The notes: a model not told the origin generated them from the letters alone. A stretch of 64,000 bases of DNA from Demequina sp. NBRC 110051 (GCF_002090055.1 NZ_BBRH01000020.1:1-64000); one strand, 5' to 3'; shown: positions 55,149-64,000, counted from the first letter of the stretch. Numbers and translations are program-made.

Positions 55149-55688
55149 ATGCCTGCTGTCTTCGCCCTCGCCGATGACGTGGCCCTGCGCCTTGTCGAAA
55201 CAGGCGACGGCGTTGCCCTGTCCACCGCGCTGACACGCAATGCCGAGCACCTCGCGCCCTGGGACCCGATCCGTGAGCCGGGATACGCCACGACGGAGCG
55301 ACAAGAGGACTTCGTGGCCGAGATGCGGGCGCAGTTCGCCACGAGCAGCGCCGCGGCCTTCGTGCTCACGGACGGTGCGCAGGTCATCGGCCAGGCGACG
55401 GTCTCGCACATCCTGCGCGGCCCGTTTCTCAGCGCCAACCTGGGCTATTGGCTCGACGCGGGATGGACGGGGCGAGGGCTCATGACGGCCGCCGTCGGCG
55501 CCATCGCCGAGTTCTCGCGCGACGATCTGGGGCTTCACCGACTCCAGGCCGCGACGCTGGAGCGCAACGAGCCGTCGCAGGGGGTGCTCACGCGGGCAGG
55601 GTTCGAACGCATCGGCCTCGCGCCGCGCTACCTCCAGATCGCCGGCACGTGGCAGGACCACGTCCTGTTCCAGCGCATTCTCGAGTGA
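55149..55688 (+). CDS. GNAT-family N-acetyltransferase (RimJ/RimL-like)
   Basis: A 179-residue acetyl-CoA-dependent acetyltransferase. NLGYWLDAGWTGRGLMTAAVGAI is the GNAT acetyl-CoA motif A, and LHRLQAATLERNEPSQGVLTRAGF the later strand-helix typical of the RimJ/RimL branch that acetylates protein N-termini or small amines. TACCAT lies six bases before the ATG without a ribosome site: probably leaderless. The substrate is unknown. Confidence 0.88.
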   Translation: MPAVFALADDVALRLVETGDGVALSTALTRNAEHLAPWDPIREPGYATTERQEDFVAEMRAQFATSSAAAFVLTDGAQVIGQATVSHILRGPFLSANLGYWLDAGWTGRGLMTAAVGAIAEFSRDDLGLHRLQAATLERNEPSQGVLTRAGFERIGLAPRYLQIAGTWQDHVLFQRILE

Positions 55689-55692
55689 CACG

Positions 55693-55739
55693 CACGGAGG
55701 GCCGATGCGGGAGTCACCCCACCGCATCAGCCCTCCGTG
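55693..55739. terminator. Shared hairpin between convergent GNAT and GH43 genes
   Basis: CACGGAGGGC (55693-55702) pairs with GCCCTCCGTG (55730-55739), and inside it ATGCGG (55705-55710) with CCGCAT (55722-55727). It fits wholly in the 59-base gap, ending both transcripts. The left arm contains GGCCGATGCGG, a variant of the dispersed repeat core. Confidence 0.7.
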
Positions 55740-55747
55740 GTCTGGGG

Positions 55748-58141
55748 TTAAGCTCCGGCGAGCGCGGCGACCTCGGCGGGCGTGAGTGCCGCCGAGGAGA
55801 CCGTGAGCTCGTCGATGTCACCGTGGAACGGGGTGTCCCAGTAGTTCACGCCCAGGGCAAACGTCGCCGAGGGGCTCGTGAGGGCATCGAGGAAGCCGGT
55901 GCCCGAGTGCGCGACCTCACCGTCGAGGTAGAACACGACGTCACCCTCGTCGACCGTGACCGCCACGTGCGTCCACTCGCCGATGGGGATGAGCTGGCCC
56001 GTCTGGCCGTCGTAGAAGGGCTCGGGAGCGACGTTGGACCACAGCATCGTATTGCCGTCCCAGCCTTGGGGAACAATGCTGAGCCACTGGTTACTGGCGC
56101 TCGCCGCGAAGAATGCCGACGTGAACTGGGTCAGCGTCTGCGGCCGCAGCCACATGCTCACCGAGTACGTGTCGCCCTGCACCAGGCCGTCCGGCAGGCG
56201 CACGCCGCTGGTGCCATCCAGGTGGAGGGCGGAGCCGCTCGCGCCGTCGGCGACGTAGGACACGGCGCCTCCGGTGTTGTTGGCGCGGTTGCCGGTCACG
56301 GTGGGCTCGGCGAGGGCGCCGGCGTTGTCCGCCAGCGTGTCCTCGAAGGACCACGTGCCGACCACGCCGCCCAGGGCGCGGGCCTTGACCGTCACCTCGA
56401 AGTCGACCGTCTCCACGACGTCGCCGTTGGTGACGGTCGCGGTCAGAGTGACGACGGCATCGGCCTGGCCCGCGGCAGGTCGGGTGACCTCGCCCGCGGC
56501 GCTGACGACGGCAGGGTCGGACGAGGTCCACGCGATGGTGGTGCCCGAGGTGCCGGTGGTCGGCAGCGCCAGGTCGGCCACGACGGCCGTGGTGTCACCC
56601 AAGGTGAGCTCGCCTGCCACGGCGGCCACGGCATCGGCCGCCGACAGGCTGTCGACCTGGCGGCCCCAGAGAGACGCGCCGTTGTCAGTGAGGACCGAGA
56701 ACGTCGTGGTCCATTCCTGGGTGGTCTCATCCCAGCCGCGCGCGAAGACGCCCTCGAGGGTGCCCTCCGCGGTGGTGAGCTCGGCGGTGTCGTGACCGGT
56801 GAGCTTCCACTCACCGACGAGTGCGCCGGAGAGGCGACCGTTCTTGTCAAAGCGCACCGACTCGGGCAGCGCCGCCTGGGCGGTGATGTCCTTGCCGAGG
56901 TCGACGACCTGCCAGTCGCCCACCACGTCGGCCCGCTTGATCTTGGTCACGGACTCGCCCGCGTAACGCGTGGGGAGGACGACCGGCCAACCGTCCTCGG
57001 TCATCTCCATGCGGTGGACGCGAACCTCGTGCATCTCGCCGGTTCCGGGGAATCGCGAGTGGAACACCATGGAGGACTGGCCCGTGTCGGGGTCGTCGTA
57101 CCAGGACGTGTGGCCGGGGGAGACGTATCCGGTACCCTCGCCCGTGCCGGGGTCGCCCAGCTCGCGCGGGAACTCGTAGCCGCCCATGACCTTCACGCCG
57201 TAGGGCTGGATGGAGGCGTCGTCGAAGATGGTGCCCACCGCGCCCGCGACCTCGGCCATGTCGTTGCCCTCGGCGTCGAGGTAGGGGCCGTCCGGGCTGG
57301 TCGAACGGGCCACGCGCACGTCGTAGCCGCCGTTCGCGTCGAGCCCGCCGAACGACAGGAACAGGTAGTAGTAGCCCGTGGTCTCGTCGTAGCGGATGGT
57401 GGGCGCCTCGATGCGCGAGTGGTTGCCGCCCACCAGGTGCTTGCCGTAACCCTGGCCGGGCAGCGGCACGCCTGTTTCGGGGTCGAGTTCGAGAATGAAG
57501 ATGCCGCCCGAGTACGAGCCGTAGACCATCCACATGTTGCCCTCGGCGTCGTAGAACGCGTCGGGGTCCACCGCGTTGGGGTGGACGGTGGCGTCATAGA
57601 TCTCGCCGGGGTTCTCCGACTCCTGGTCCCACATGCCGGACTTCAGCAGGATGCCCTGGTCCTCGTAGCCGCCGTCGACGGTGTCGGAGGTGGCGAGACC
57701 CAGCGCCGAGCGCGGCGAGTCGCCCTTGCACGCGTTGTAGTACATCGCGAAGGTGCCGTCGGGCAGTTCGATGACGTCCGCGGCCCACAGGGTGCTGGTC
57801 TGCGCCCATTCGAAGGTTTCGGCGAGCTCGGCGTAGACGTCGTCGAAGAGGGGATTGGCGCTGGACTGTGACAGGTCGATCGAGTGCTGGGTCCAGTTCA
57901 TGAGGTCGGTGGTGTGAGCCGAGGCTCCGTGGGATCCGAAGACCCACACGTCGTCGCCGTCGGTCACGACCGAGGGGTCGTGCACGGTGACGTCGGTGTA
58001 GGTGGGGGAGGCGGGGTCGTTCTTGGGTGCGGCCGATGCCGTGGTGGCCCCGGTCAGCAGGGCTGCGGCGCCGAGGGCGACGAGGCCGGTGGAGGCGCCC
58101 ACGGCGAGGGCGCCGGGACGTGTGAGACGTGGGATTGCCAC
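55748..58141 (-). CDS. Secreted GH43-family glycoside hydrolase (arabinanase/arabinofuranosidase type) with LamG
   Basis: A 797-residue exported enzyme. Signal peptide to about residue 38 (TASAAP); GH43 five-bladed propeller about 42-400 with the catalytic Asp in TVHDPSVV and further motifs DPDAFYDAEGNMWMVYGSYSGG and RIEAPTIRY; an accessory beta domain; an Ig-like domain about 500-590; a C-terminal LamG/concanavalin module about 595-797 that probably binds the substrate. The GTG at 58141 has AGGAG upstream. Likely cleaves arabinan or arabinoxylan side chains outside the cell. Regulated perhaps through the palindrome at 58238. Two 14-base repeat copies (56626, 58032) lie within. Confidence 0.9.
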   Translation of the reverse strand: MAIPRLTRPGALAVGASTGLVALGAAALLTGATTASAAPKNDPASPTYTDVTVHDPSVVTDGDDVWVFGSHGASAHTTDLMNWTQHSIDLSQSSANPLFDDVYAELAETFEWAQTSTLWAADVIELPDGTFAMYYNACKGDSPRSALGLATSDTVDGGYEDQGILLKSGMWDQESENPGEIYDATVHPNAVDPDAFYDAEGNMWMVYGSYSGGIFILELDPETGVPLPGQGYGKHLVGGNHSRIEAPTIRYDETTGYYYLFLSFGGLDANGGYDVRVARSTSPDGPYLDAEGNDMAEVAGAVGTIFDDASIQPYGVKVMGGYEFPRELGDPGTGEGTGYVSPGHTSWYDDPDTGQSSMVFHSRFPGTGEMHEVRVHRMEMTEDGWPVVLPTRYAGESVTKIKRADVVGDWQVVDLGKDITAQAALPESVRFDKNGRLSGALVGEWKLTGHDTAELTTAEGTLEGVFARGWDETTQEWTTTFSVLTDNGASLWGRQVDSLSAADAVAAVAGELTLGDTTAVVADLALPTTGTSGTTIAWTSSDPAVVSAAGEVTRPAAGQADAVVTLTATVTNGDVVETVDFEVTVKARALGGVVGTWSFEDTLADNAGALAEPTVTGNRANNTGGAVSYVADGASGSALHLDGTSGVRLPDGLVQGDTYSVSMWLRPQTLTQFTSAFFAASASNQWLSIVPQGWDGNTMLWSNVAPEPFYDGQTGQLIPIGEWTHVAVTVDEGDVVFYLDGEVAHSGTGFLDALTSPSATFALGVNYWDTPFHGDIDELTVSSAALTPAEVAALAGA

Positions 58142-58237
58142 GAGGGTCTCCTGTTCATCATTGGACAGTGGTGTGCGTGGACGCAGCGACGCGTTCACGA
58201 GACGGCCGACCTCTCCTCGACGTGCCTCACGGGGGAC

Positions 58238-58253
58238 TGTACAACGATGTAAA
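58238..58253. promoter_or_regulatory. LacI-family-like operator before the GH43 gene
   Basis: TGTACAACGATGTAAA has a central CG and matches itself on the other strand at 6 of 8 positions per arm, the usual form of LacI/GalR operators. It is 97 bases before the GH43 start, in a patch richer in A/T than its surroundings. The regulator is not in the window. Confidence 0.5.
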
Positions 58254-58369
58254 TACCCGATGCAACACAGGTGCGTCAAAGACGGTCGGCGGTGAGCCTC
58301 GTCAAGTCACCATGGCCGTGCGGCCCCTCTAGGCTGAGTGACGTCCACAGGGTGAGCGCAGGGAGAATC

Positions 58370-59962
58370 GTGTCCGGTCGTCGTCGTTGGTTGTCTCTGG
58401 TGGCGGTATCAATCGCCGTGGCCCTCATCATCGTCGACTCGACCATCGTGTCGGTCGCAATCCCGTCGATCGTTGACGATCTGGACATCAGTTCGACGCA
58501 GGTGCAATGGGTGCAGGAGTCGTACACCCTGGTATTCGCCTCACTTTTACTCGTTTTCGGGGTGCTTGCTGACGGTGTGGGGCGCCGAAGAATCATGTTC
58601 GTGGGCATCGCGATTTTCGCGTTGGCCTCGGTCATGGCCGCGCTTGCCCCGAGCGGAGGGATCCTGATCCTCGCGAGGCTTGCGCAGGGACTCGGCGGGG
58701 CGATGATTCTGCCCACCACACTGTCGATCATCAACGCGACCTTTCAAGGCCGCGAGCGGGGTATCGCGTTTGCGATCTGGGGCTCGACCATTGGCGGCAT
58801 GGCGGCGGTGGGCCCGCTCGTGGGCGGATGGCTGACGACCGACTACTCGTGGCGCTGGGCCTTCGGGATCAACCCGCCCATCGCTGTGGCGATTCTGATC
58901 CTGGGAGCCCTCGTGATCGAGGAGTCCCGAGCCCCGGTCAGGCGCGGAACTGATCCGATTTCCGCAGTGCTGTCCGTCGCGATGTTCGGCGGACTGGTCT
59001 TCGGACTCATCGAGGGGCGCTCGCTCGGGTGGTGGATCGCCTCGGAATCCGCCAGCGGCTGGTGGCCGTGGGGGCTGTCGCCCGTGCCGGTGGCTCTCGC
59101 GGCTGCTGTCCTCGCGGGAGTGTGGTTCGTGTGCCGTGGACTGACCAGGTCGCGCGCGGGCCGGCCCACGCTGATCCCTCTCGACCTGTTCACTATCGCC
59201 TCGTTCCGTAACGGCAATGTCGCGGCGCTGGTCGTCTCCCTCGGAGAGTTTGGAATCCTGCTGTCGCTGCCTATCTGGCTGCAGAACGTGCTGAACTACG
59301 ACGCTCTCGCCACGGGATGGATCTTGGTCGCGCTCGCGGTGGGTTCGTTTGTGGCCAGCGGCTTGGCTCAGGTGCTGATCGCACGCCTCGGCGCCGTGGG
59401 GGTGGTGCGTCTAGGTATCGCTGCCGAGATCCTGGGCGTGGTCGGTCTCGGAGTGGTGGCCAGCGTTGACTCGACCTGGGTCTCCGTCGTGCCACTGCTG
59501 TTCGTCTACGGCTGCGGCGTGGGCCTCGCCACCGCGCAGCTGACAGGCGTGGTGCTCGTGGATGTGCCGGTAGCGGAGTCGGGCGCGGCTTCGGGCACCC
59601 AGAGCACCTCACGCCAGGTAGGTTCGGCGCTGGGCATCGCCATCCTCGGAACGGTGTTGTACGTGTCCACCGCACACGTGCTCGACGCGCGACTCGATGA
59701 GCAAGGCGTGCCCGCCGCGCAGAGGGAGCAAGTCGTGACGGCGGTGGTGGACTCCTCTGGAGGTGCGATCGTCGGCCTTGATCAGGACCCGGCGACCGCG
59801 CCGTCGGCCGCTGCCGCTCGTGAGGCGCTCACGGATGGCACCCGCTACGCCGCCTGGACCGCGGGGGGCTTCCTCGCGTTGGGCCTTCTGGCTACGCTCT
59901 CGCTCGGGCCTGCACGTCGACATGACGCGTCGCCGTCGTCCCCACCTGCACTGCACGATTGA
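58370..59962 (+). CDS. MFS exporter of the DHA2 (14-helix) family
   Basis: A 530-residue membrane exporter with about fourteen helices. VDSTIVSVAIPSIVDDLDIS is the DHA2 helix-1 motif (D1), VLADGVGRRRIMFVG the loop 2-3 motif A and GPLVGGWLTT motif C of antiporters. Members expel drugs, dyes or metabolites using the proton gradient. The GTG at 58370 has GGGAG upstream. Convergent on the next gene with four bases between stops. Confidence 0.9.
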   Translation: MSGRRRWLSLVAVSIAVALIIVDSTIVSVAIPSIVDDLDISSTQVQWVQESYTLVFASLLLVFGVLADGVGRRRIMFVGIAIFALASVMAALAPSGGILILARLAQGLGGAMILPTTLSIINATFQGRERGIAFAIWGSTIGGMAAVGPLVGGWLTTDYSWRWAFGINPPIAVAILILGALVIEESRAPVRRGTDPISAVLSVAMFGGLVFGLIEGRSLGWWIASESASGWWPWGLSPVPVALAAAVLAGVWFVCRGLTRSRAGRPTLIPLDLFTIASFRNGNVAALVVSLGEFGILLSLPIWLQNVLNYDALATGWILVALAVGSFVASGLAQVLIARLGAVGVVRLGIAAEILGVVGLGVVASVDSTWVSVVPLLFVYGCGVGLATAQLTGVVLVDVPVAESGAASGTQSTSRQVGSALGIAILGTVLYVSTAHVLDARLDEQGVPAAQREQVVTAVVDSSGGAIVGLDQDPATAPSAAAAREALTDGTRYAAWTAGGFLALGLLATLSLGPARRHDASPSSPPALHD

Positions 59963-59966
59963 CGGG

Positions 59967-60629
59967 TCAGGCCGTTTGCGCCTGGCTCGCCGCATCGACC
60001 AAGCCCACCAGCGAACGCGCGTCGGTGTTGGCGCCGAAGGCTGGCATTCCTGGCTGGAGCGCACGACCGGCGTGGAGCGCACCGATGCGCAGCGGGTCGA
60101 AGCCCAGTGCGTCCACGAATCGCGCCACGGTGGTGACCGCGACATCGTCGTCACCGGCGATCGCGATCGCCGTGCGAGCAGGGTCGCCGGCCGGGCGGTG
60201 GCCCTCGTCGAGGTCGTGATAGCCCATGTGGTTGAGGGCCTTGACGATCCGGGCTCCCGGGAGGTGGCGCGCGACGATCTCGCTCGACGTGGTGCGCGGG
60301 TCGGTGAGGTCTGCGCGCTCGCCGTCGACCTCCCACCAGTAATTCATGGCGTCGACCACGACCCGGCCCGCGAGTGCGTCGCGGTCGAGTTCGTGGAAGC
60401 GCCCCAACGGAAGCGCCAGGATGACGATGTCGGAGCCGGCGACCACGTCATCGGCCGTCGTGGCCATGGCTCCCGGCGCGAGGACGTCGATCGTCAGCGA
60501 AATGCGTTCGGCGTCGCGGGACCCGGCGATGCGGACGTCGTAGCCCGCGGCGACCGCGAGGCGGGCGAGGACGGTGCCAAGCTTGCCGGCACCGAGGATG
60601 CCGACGGTGCGGACTTTCAGGGGGGTCAT
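59967..60629 (-). CDS. NADPH:F420 reductase-like NAD(P)-binding protein
   Basis: A 220-residue Rossmann protein. [17 protein letters not shown] (GxGxxG) then AGSR, suited to NADP binding, and [21 protein letters not shown] and [12 protein letters not shown] follow, as in Fno-type NADPH-dependent F420 reductases and related dinucleotide-binding proteins. Its start overlaps the LLM flavoenzyme stop (ATGA), so the two probably form a redox pair in which this enzyme supplies reduced F420. Whether this organism makes F420 is not shown here. Confidence 0.8.
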   Translation of the reverse strand: MTPLKVRTVGILGAGKLGTVLARLAVAAGYDVRIAGSRDAERISLTIDVLAPGAMATTADDVVAGSDIVILALPLGRFHELDRDALAGRVVVDAMNYWWEVDGERADLTDPRTTSSEIVARHLPGARIVKALNHMGYHDLDEGHRPAGDPARTAIAIAGDDDVAVTTVARFVDALGFDPLRIGALHAGRALQPGMPAFGANTDARSLVGLVDAASQAQTA

Positions 60630-61672
60630 CGGGCGCCTCCCTCGGACAGGAGTTCCTTCACTCGCGGGATCACCGCGGTGCCGTAGAGCTCGACCGCGCG
60701 CAGGCGCTGGCTGGCGGGCATGGCGCCGCCGCCGGTGTAGACAAGGTCGAAGCGTCCGGCATCGACGGCGCGGATGGCTGCGGCGATCTTGGCCGCGACC
60801 GTGTCGGGCGAGCCGACGTACAGGCTGCCGTGCTCGACCTCCCCGTCGAACTCCGCGCGGGTCATGGGCGGCCAGCCGCGGTCCGCGCCCACGCGGTCTC
60901 GCATGGCCTTGTAGCCGGGGAAGTAGCTCTCGCGGGCCTCCTCGTCGGTGGGCGCGATGAACCCGTGGCTGTGCATGCCGACCGGGTGCGCGGTGGTGCC
61001 GAACTGCTCGGTGGCGCGGCGGTAGAGATCCACATACGGCGCGAAGCGCTCGGGAGCACCGCCGATGATCGCGAGCATGAGGCGGAATCCGTAGTGCGCC
61101 GTGCGCACCACCGACTGAGGCGACCCGCCCACGCCCACCCACGTGGTGAGGGAGCCGCTGTCGGTCTTGGGGTACACGTCCGCGTCGTGAAGGGCCGCAC
61201 GCTTGGTGCCCTCCCACGTGACGGGCTTTTCCGTGAGCAGCTGGGAGAAGAGATCGATCTTCTCCTCGAAGAGGACCTCGTAGTCGGCGAGGTCGAAGCC
61301 AAAGAGAGGAAAGGACTCCGTGAAGGAGCCGCGACCAAGGATGACCTCGGCGCGGCCGTTGCTCACCGCGTCAAGGGTCGAGAAGCGCTGGAACACTCGC
61401 ACGGGATCGTCCGAGCTCAGCACCGTCACGGCGGAGCCGAGCGACACTCGTGCGGTGCGCGACGCGATGGCGGCGAGCACCATCTCGGGGGAGGAGATCG
61501 CGAAGTCCGAGCGGTGGTGCTCGCCGAGCGCGACGGCGTCGATGCCGATCTGGTCGGCCAGCGCGGCCTCCTCGACCACCTGGCGGATCGCGGCCGCGTG
61601 CGACATGGTCTCGCCCGAGTCGTGGCTCGCGATGTCGCCGAAGGTCTCGATGCCGAACTGCACGTCAGTCAT
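60626..61672 (-). CDS. LLM-class flavin-dependent oxidoreductase
   Basis: A 348-residue TIM-barrel enzyme of the luciferase-like monooxygenase superfamily. Typical segments are [10 protein letters not shown] at the start, [45 protein letters not shown] and [19 protein letters not shown]. The cofactor may be FMN or F420; the adjacent Fno-like gene favours F420. ATG at 61672 after GAGGAG; an upstream in-frame start at 61714 overlaps that site. The substrate is unknown. Confidence 0.88.
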   Translation of the reverse strand: MTDVQFGIETFGDIASHDSGETMSHAAAIRQVVEEAALADQIGIDAVALGEHHRSDFAISSPEMVLAAIASRTARVSLGSAVTVLSSDDPVRVFQRFSTLDAVSNGRAEVILGRGSFTESFPLFGFDLADYEVLFEEKIDLFSQLLTEKPVTWEGTKRAALHDADVYPKTDSGSLTTWVGVGGSPQSVVRTAHYGFRLMLAIIGGAPERFAPYVDLYRRATEQFGTTAHPVGMHSHGFIAPTDEEARESYFPGYKAMRDRVGADRGWPPMTRAEFDGEVEHGSLYVGSPDTVAAKIAAAIRAVDAGRFDLVYTGGGAMPASQRLRAVELYGTAVIPRVKELLSEGGAR

Positions 61673-61772
61673 GGGGTGGCGCTCCTCGTCGACGCCGGGT
61701 TGTTGAGGCGTCAACTAAGAAGCGTACCGGGCGCGCGATGTATTCCCGACGGCCGTCTGAGGCCGCGGTGCG

Positions 61773-62255
61773 TTACTCGGTTGCGAGCGCCGCCCTGATG
61801 TCCGCCGCAATCTGCTCGGGCTCCGTGGTCGGCGCGTAGCGCTTGATGACGTGGCCGTCGCGCCCCACGAGGAACTTGGTGAAGTTCCACTTGATGGCGC
61901 TGCCGAGAGAGCCGCCGGCCTCGGAGCGCAGCCACTGAAACACCGGATGCGCGTTCTTCCCATTGACGTCGATGGTGGCAAACATCGGGAACGTGACGCC
62001 GTAGTTCTTCTGGCAATAGTCGGCGACCTCGCCGGCGTCGGCGTACTCCTGCTTGAACTGGTTGCTGGGGAAGCCCAACACGGTGAAGCCCTCACCCGAG
62101 AACTGTTCGTGAAGCTTTTCGAGCCCGGCGAATTGGGGTGCCAGGCCGCACTGGGACGCCGTGTTGACGACGAGGACCACCTTGCCAGCATGCTGGGCGA
62201 GATCGTGGTCGGAGCCGTCGAGGGCGGTCGCGGAGAAGTCTGTCAGCGTAGGCAT
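61773..62255 (-). CDS. Glutathione peroxidase-family thiol peroxidase
   Basis: A 160-residue peroxidase. The active Cys lies in VNTASQCGLAPQFAGLE; LGFPSNQFKQEYAD and the Trp of IKWNFTKFLV complete the Cys-Gln-Trp(-Asn) site. It uses Cys, not selenocysteine. Bacterial members of this group normally draw electrons from thioredoxin, and actinobacteria lack glutathione, so a thioredoxin or mycothiol partner is likely. ATG at 62255 with GAGG upstream. Confidence 0.93.
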   Translation of the reverse strand: MPTLTDFSATALDGSDHDLAQHAGKVVLVVNTASQCGLAPQFAGLEKLHEQFSGEGFTVLGFPSNQFKQEYADAGEVADYCQKNYGVTFPMFATIDVNGKNAHPVFQWLRSEAGGSLGSAIKWNFTKFLVGRDGHVIKRYAPTTEPEQIAADIRAALATE

Positions 62256-62265
62256 GCAGCCATCC

Positions 62266-63642
62266 TCACATGCCGTCGCCGCCTTGCCCAGGGCCGATGC
62301 GATACACGAGTCCCGCATGATCGTCCGTCACGTAGATGGCGCCGTCGGGGCCGGGTACCGCCATGACGGGGCGGCCCCAGCGGGAGCCGTCGTCGAGCTG
62401 GAAGCCCGACATGACTGTGGTGGGCGGTAGCAACGTTGGTGCGTCGGCGTCCCATGCCGAAAAGGCCACCGACGGCTCGCGCGGGGGCTCGCGATTCCAG
62501 GAGCCGTGCATCGCGATGAGGGCGCCAGCGCCGAGCGCCGGCGCGGCGGCGGTGCCGTCCGTGAAGGCGAGGCCCAGGGGTGCGCTGTGCGAGGGCAGGC
62601 CGAGCGCGGTCGGCGCGAGAGAGGCGCAGTCGAGGCGCTCGCCCGCCGGGTTGTGCTCGGGGTCGTTGACGTAGGGCAGATTTGTGGTGCGCCCGGTCGC
62701 ATCCGGAACGCAGTAGGGCCAGCCCAGGTCGCCGCCCTCGGTCACCCGCGTGAGCTGTTCGACGGGATTCTCGTTGACGTAGTCGCGGTCAACCTCACCG
62801 TAGGCCTCGCCCTCAAAGGGATAGGGCTGATTGTCGGCCTGGTTGACCGCGGTCCACAGGGTGCCGTCGGGGGCGATATCCAGGCCAAAGCCGTTGCGCA
62901 CGCCGTGGGCGACCACGCTGTGCTCGCCTCCGGTGAGAGGCACGCTCGCGATGACGGCGCGCTCGGGATCGCGCTCGCGGTCGGCGGGGTCGCGATTGGA
63001 CTCGGAGCCCAGGCTGAAGAACACCTCAGCGTCGTCGACGACGACCGCCTTGGAGCCGTGCCCGGAGCCGGGTAGGCCGTCGGTGAGCGTGCGCTCGTTG
63101 TCGACGGCGCCGTCGTCGTAATCGAATGCGACGATCCTGGTGCGTTCGCCGAGGACCAGAACGTCGCGCCCATCCTCCCGCGCGAAGGCGAGCCCCTGCG
63201 GGTTGTCGCGGCCGGTGAGGAGGGTGCTCTGTTCGGGCGCGCCGCTGTCGGTGGGGGTCAGCGCGACGACGTCGCCGCCGTCGCCTGTCGAGACCAGCAG
63301 ACGGCCATCCGGCGTCCACGCGGCGAGCCGGGCCTCGGGGACGCTGGCCCACACCTCGGCGCTCCAGCCCTGGGGCACGCTGACGTCGCGACCCGCCGCG
63401 CTGGCGGCATCGGCGCCGGCAGCCACCGTGAGCGTGGCCCGCGCGAGCGGCGGCAGGCCCGCGGTCGTGGGCGAACCGGACGCGGTCGGCGTACCCGCGG
63501 AAGGTGTGCCGTCGGAAGGTGAGGCGGGCGAGTGGCTCGCGGTCGCATCGGCCGTCGTGACGGGTGGTTCCTCGCCGCCGCCGCAGGCGGCAAGGACGGC
63601 GACGGAGGCGAGGACGAGCGCTCGGACCGGGAAGCCAGGCAT
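62266..63642 (-). CDS. Glucose/sorbosone dehydrogenase-like propeller lipoprotein
   Basis: A 458-residue lipoprotein: signal with lipobox VLAAC near residue 19, a Ser/Thr/Pro linker (about 25-65), then a six-bladed GSDH-type beta-propeller (VPQGWSAEVWASVPEARLAAWTPDGRLLVST, HGVRNGFGLDIAPDGTLW, GGDLGWPYCVPD, IAMHGSWNREPP). PQQ-dependent dehydrogenase activity is the usual annotation, but many members are uncharacterised. TACGGT lies six bases before the ATG at 63642 with no ribosome site: leaderless. It is a second propeller of the type found in the giant protein at 14.2 kb. Confidence 0.87.
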   Translation of the reverse strand: MPGFPVRALVLASVAVLAACGGGEEPPVTTADATASHSPASPSDGTPSAGTPTASGSPTTAGLPPLARATLTVAAGADAASAAGRDVSVPQGWSAEVWASVPEARLAAWTPDGRLLVSTGDGGDVVALTPTDSGAPEQSTLLTGRDNPQGLAFAREDGRDVLVLGERTRIVAFDYDDGAVDNERTLTDGLPGSGHGSKAVVVDDAEVFFSLGSESNRDPADRERDPERAVIASVPLTGGEHSVVAHGVRNGFGLDIAPDGTLWTAVNQADNQPYPFEGEAYGEVDRDYVNENPVEQLTRVTEGGDLGWPYCVPDATGRTTNLPYVNDPEHNPAGERLDCASLAPTALGLPSHSAPLGLAFTDGTAAAPALGAGALIAMHGSWNREPPREPSVAFSAWDADAPTLLPPTTVMSGFQLDDGSRWGRPVMAVPGPDGAIYVTDDHAGLVYRIGPGQGGDGM

Positions 63643-63739
63643 TGTTCGACCGTACGTGAGGCGCGCGGTCGGTGGGAGGTAAGGGCAGTACACCCATCGC
63701 GGCGCGGCGACGGGCGGTCCCGGGTTTATGGTGAGATCC

Positions 63740-64000
63740 ATGCGTTTTGTGGCGATGGGTGACAGCTTCACCGAGGGGGTGGGGGACGAGCTCGACGGGG
63801 GAGCGGTGCGTGGCTGGGCGGACCTCGTCGCGGCAGGGCTCGCGTCCGGGCTCGACGAGTCTGTGGACTACGCGAACCTCGCGATCAGGGGCCGGCTCAT
63901 CCGCCCCATCGTGGATGAGCAGTTGGAGCCCGCGCTTGCGCTGAGCCCGCGGCCCGATGTGCTGGCCTTCAACGGCGGCGGCAACGACATGATGCGCCCA
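63740..64000 (+). CDS. SGNH/GDSL-family hydrolase, N-terminal part
   Basis: The first 87 codons of a hydrolase cut by the window edge. MRFVAMGDSFTEGVGDEL carries the nucleophile Ser in the GDSF block, YANLAIRGRLI is block II and FNGGGNDM block III with the oxyanion Asn. Family members are esterases or lipases acting on lipid or carbohydrate esters. TATGGT lies seven bases before the ATG: probably leaderless. The catalytic Asp-His pair lies beyond the window. Confidence 0.88.
   Translation, partial: MRFVAMGDSFTEGVGDELDGGAVRGWADLVAAGLASGLDESVDYANLAIRGRLIRPIVDEQLEPALALSPRPDVLAFNGGGNDMMRP

Noticed and set aside
54950-55438. A 162-residue minus-strand reading frame across tRNA-Ala
   Set aside because: Its end, reading EGTRTPDPLHAMQVRYQLRHSP, is the well-known artefact of translating a tRNA-Ala gene backwards; the rest is antisense to the GNAT gene.
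55448-57871. An 807-residue plus-strand frame antisense to the GH43 gene
   Set aside because: Arg/Gly/Val/His-rich shadow of a certain gene; no ribosome site and no domain.

Overview
The window is high-GC, densely coding DNA from an actinobacterium, most probably of the order Micrococcales (Cellulomonas/Demequina-like). This placement is inferred from gene order and base composition, not from a marker gene. The evidence is long stretches of actinobacterial housekeeping order: ndgR|leuCD ... murA-plsC-gpsA-ddl ... DUF3515|thiL-rpmB-DAK2-recG ... rsmD-coaD-DUF177-rpmF-rnc-mutM, then rne-rplU-rpmA-obgE-proB ... proA-nadD-rsfS-phosphatase. Many GTG starts, GTGA/ATGA stop-start overlaps and leaderless genes support it.

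Layout. 1-3.1 kb: a DCC-family thiol oxidoreductase, a roadblock-GTPase-roadblock-roadblock operon (a kinase-less relative of the Streptomyces conservons) and a flavodoxin-like gene. 3.2-6.0 kb: an NdgR-type IclR regulator divergent from leuCD. 6.0-9.9 kb: a MATE exporter, a CPBP-like membrane protein and two sugar/nucleoside kinases. 10-14.1 kb: murA, plsC, gpsA and ddl, for cell-wall and phospholipid precursors. 14.2-19.3 kb: one 1693-residue surface or secreted protein with a glucose/sorbosone-dehydrogenase propeller and LamG/PKD/FnIII modules, with a GlxR/CRP-type site in front. 19.3-25 kb: DUF3515 lipoprotein, thiL, rpmB, DAK2 kinase and recG. 25-27.7 kb: an alternate-signal-peptide (SipW) export locus. 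27.7-31.3 kb: rsmD, coaD, DUF177, rpmF, rnc, mutM. 31.3-39.4 kb: a DosR-like regulator converging on cydABDC plus a DosS-like kinase. 39.9-45.9 kb: rne, rplU, rpmA, obgE, proB. 46-49.4 kb: a sugar ABC transporter that separates proB from proA. 49.4-55 kb: proA, a 49-residue membrane peptide, nadD, a Glu-Pro repeat protein, rsfS, two histidine phosphatases and tRNA-Ala(GGC). 55-64 kb: GNAT, a GH43 arabinanase-type enzyme, an MFS exporter, an F420-type reductase with an LLM flavoenzyme, glutathione peroxidase, a second sugar-dehydrogenase-like lipoprotein and a truncated SGNH hydrolase.

How parts connect. A near-identical DosR-like palindrome (CGGGACCNAGGTCCCG) lies upstream of both cydA and the flavodoxin-like gene, at about the same distance from a TANNNT -10 box. 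The likely regulator and sensor sit at the far end of the cyd operon, so the window seems to hold a compact low-oxygen circuit. Three accessory loci (the giant propeller protein, the SipW locus and the sugar ABC operon) each interrupt an otherwise conserved housekeeping order.

The strongest unexplained signal is a 14-base word, GGCCGATGCCGTGG, present 12 times exactly (8 plus, 4 minus). It occurs in coding and intergenic DNA, and a simple base-composition estimate predicts far fewer than one. No CRISPR array, insertion sequence, rRNA gene or prophage was seen.
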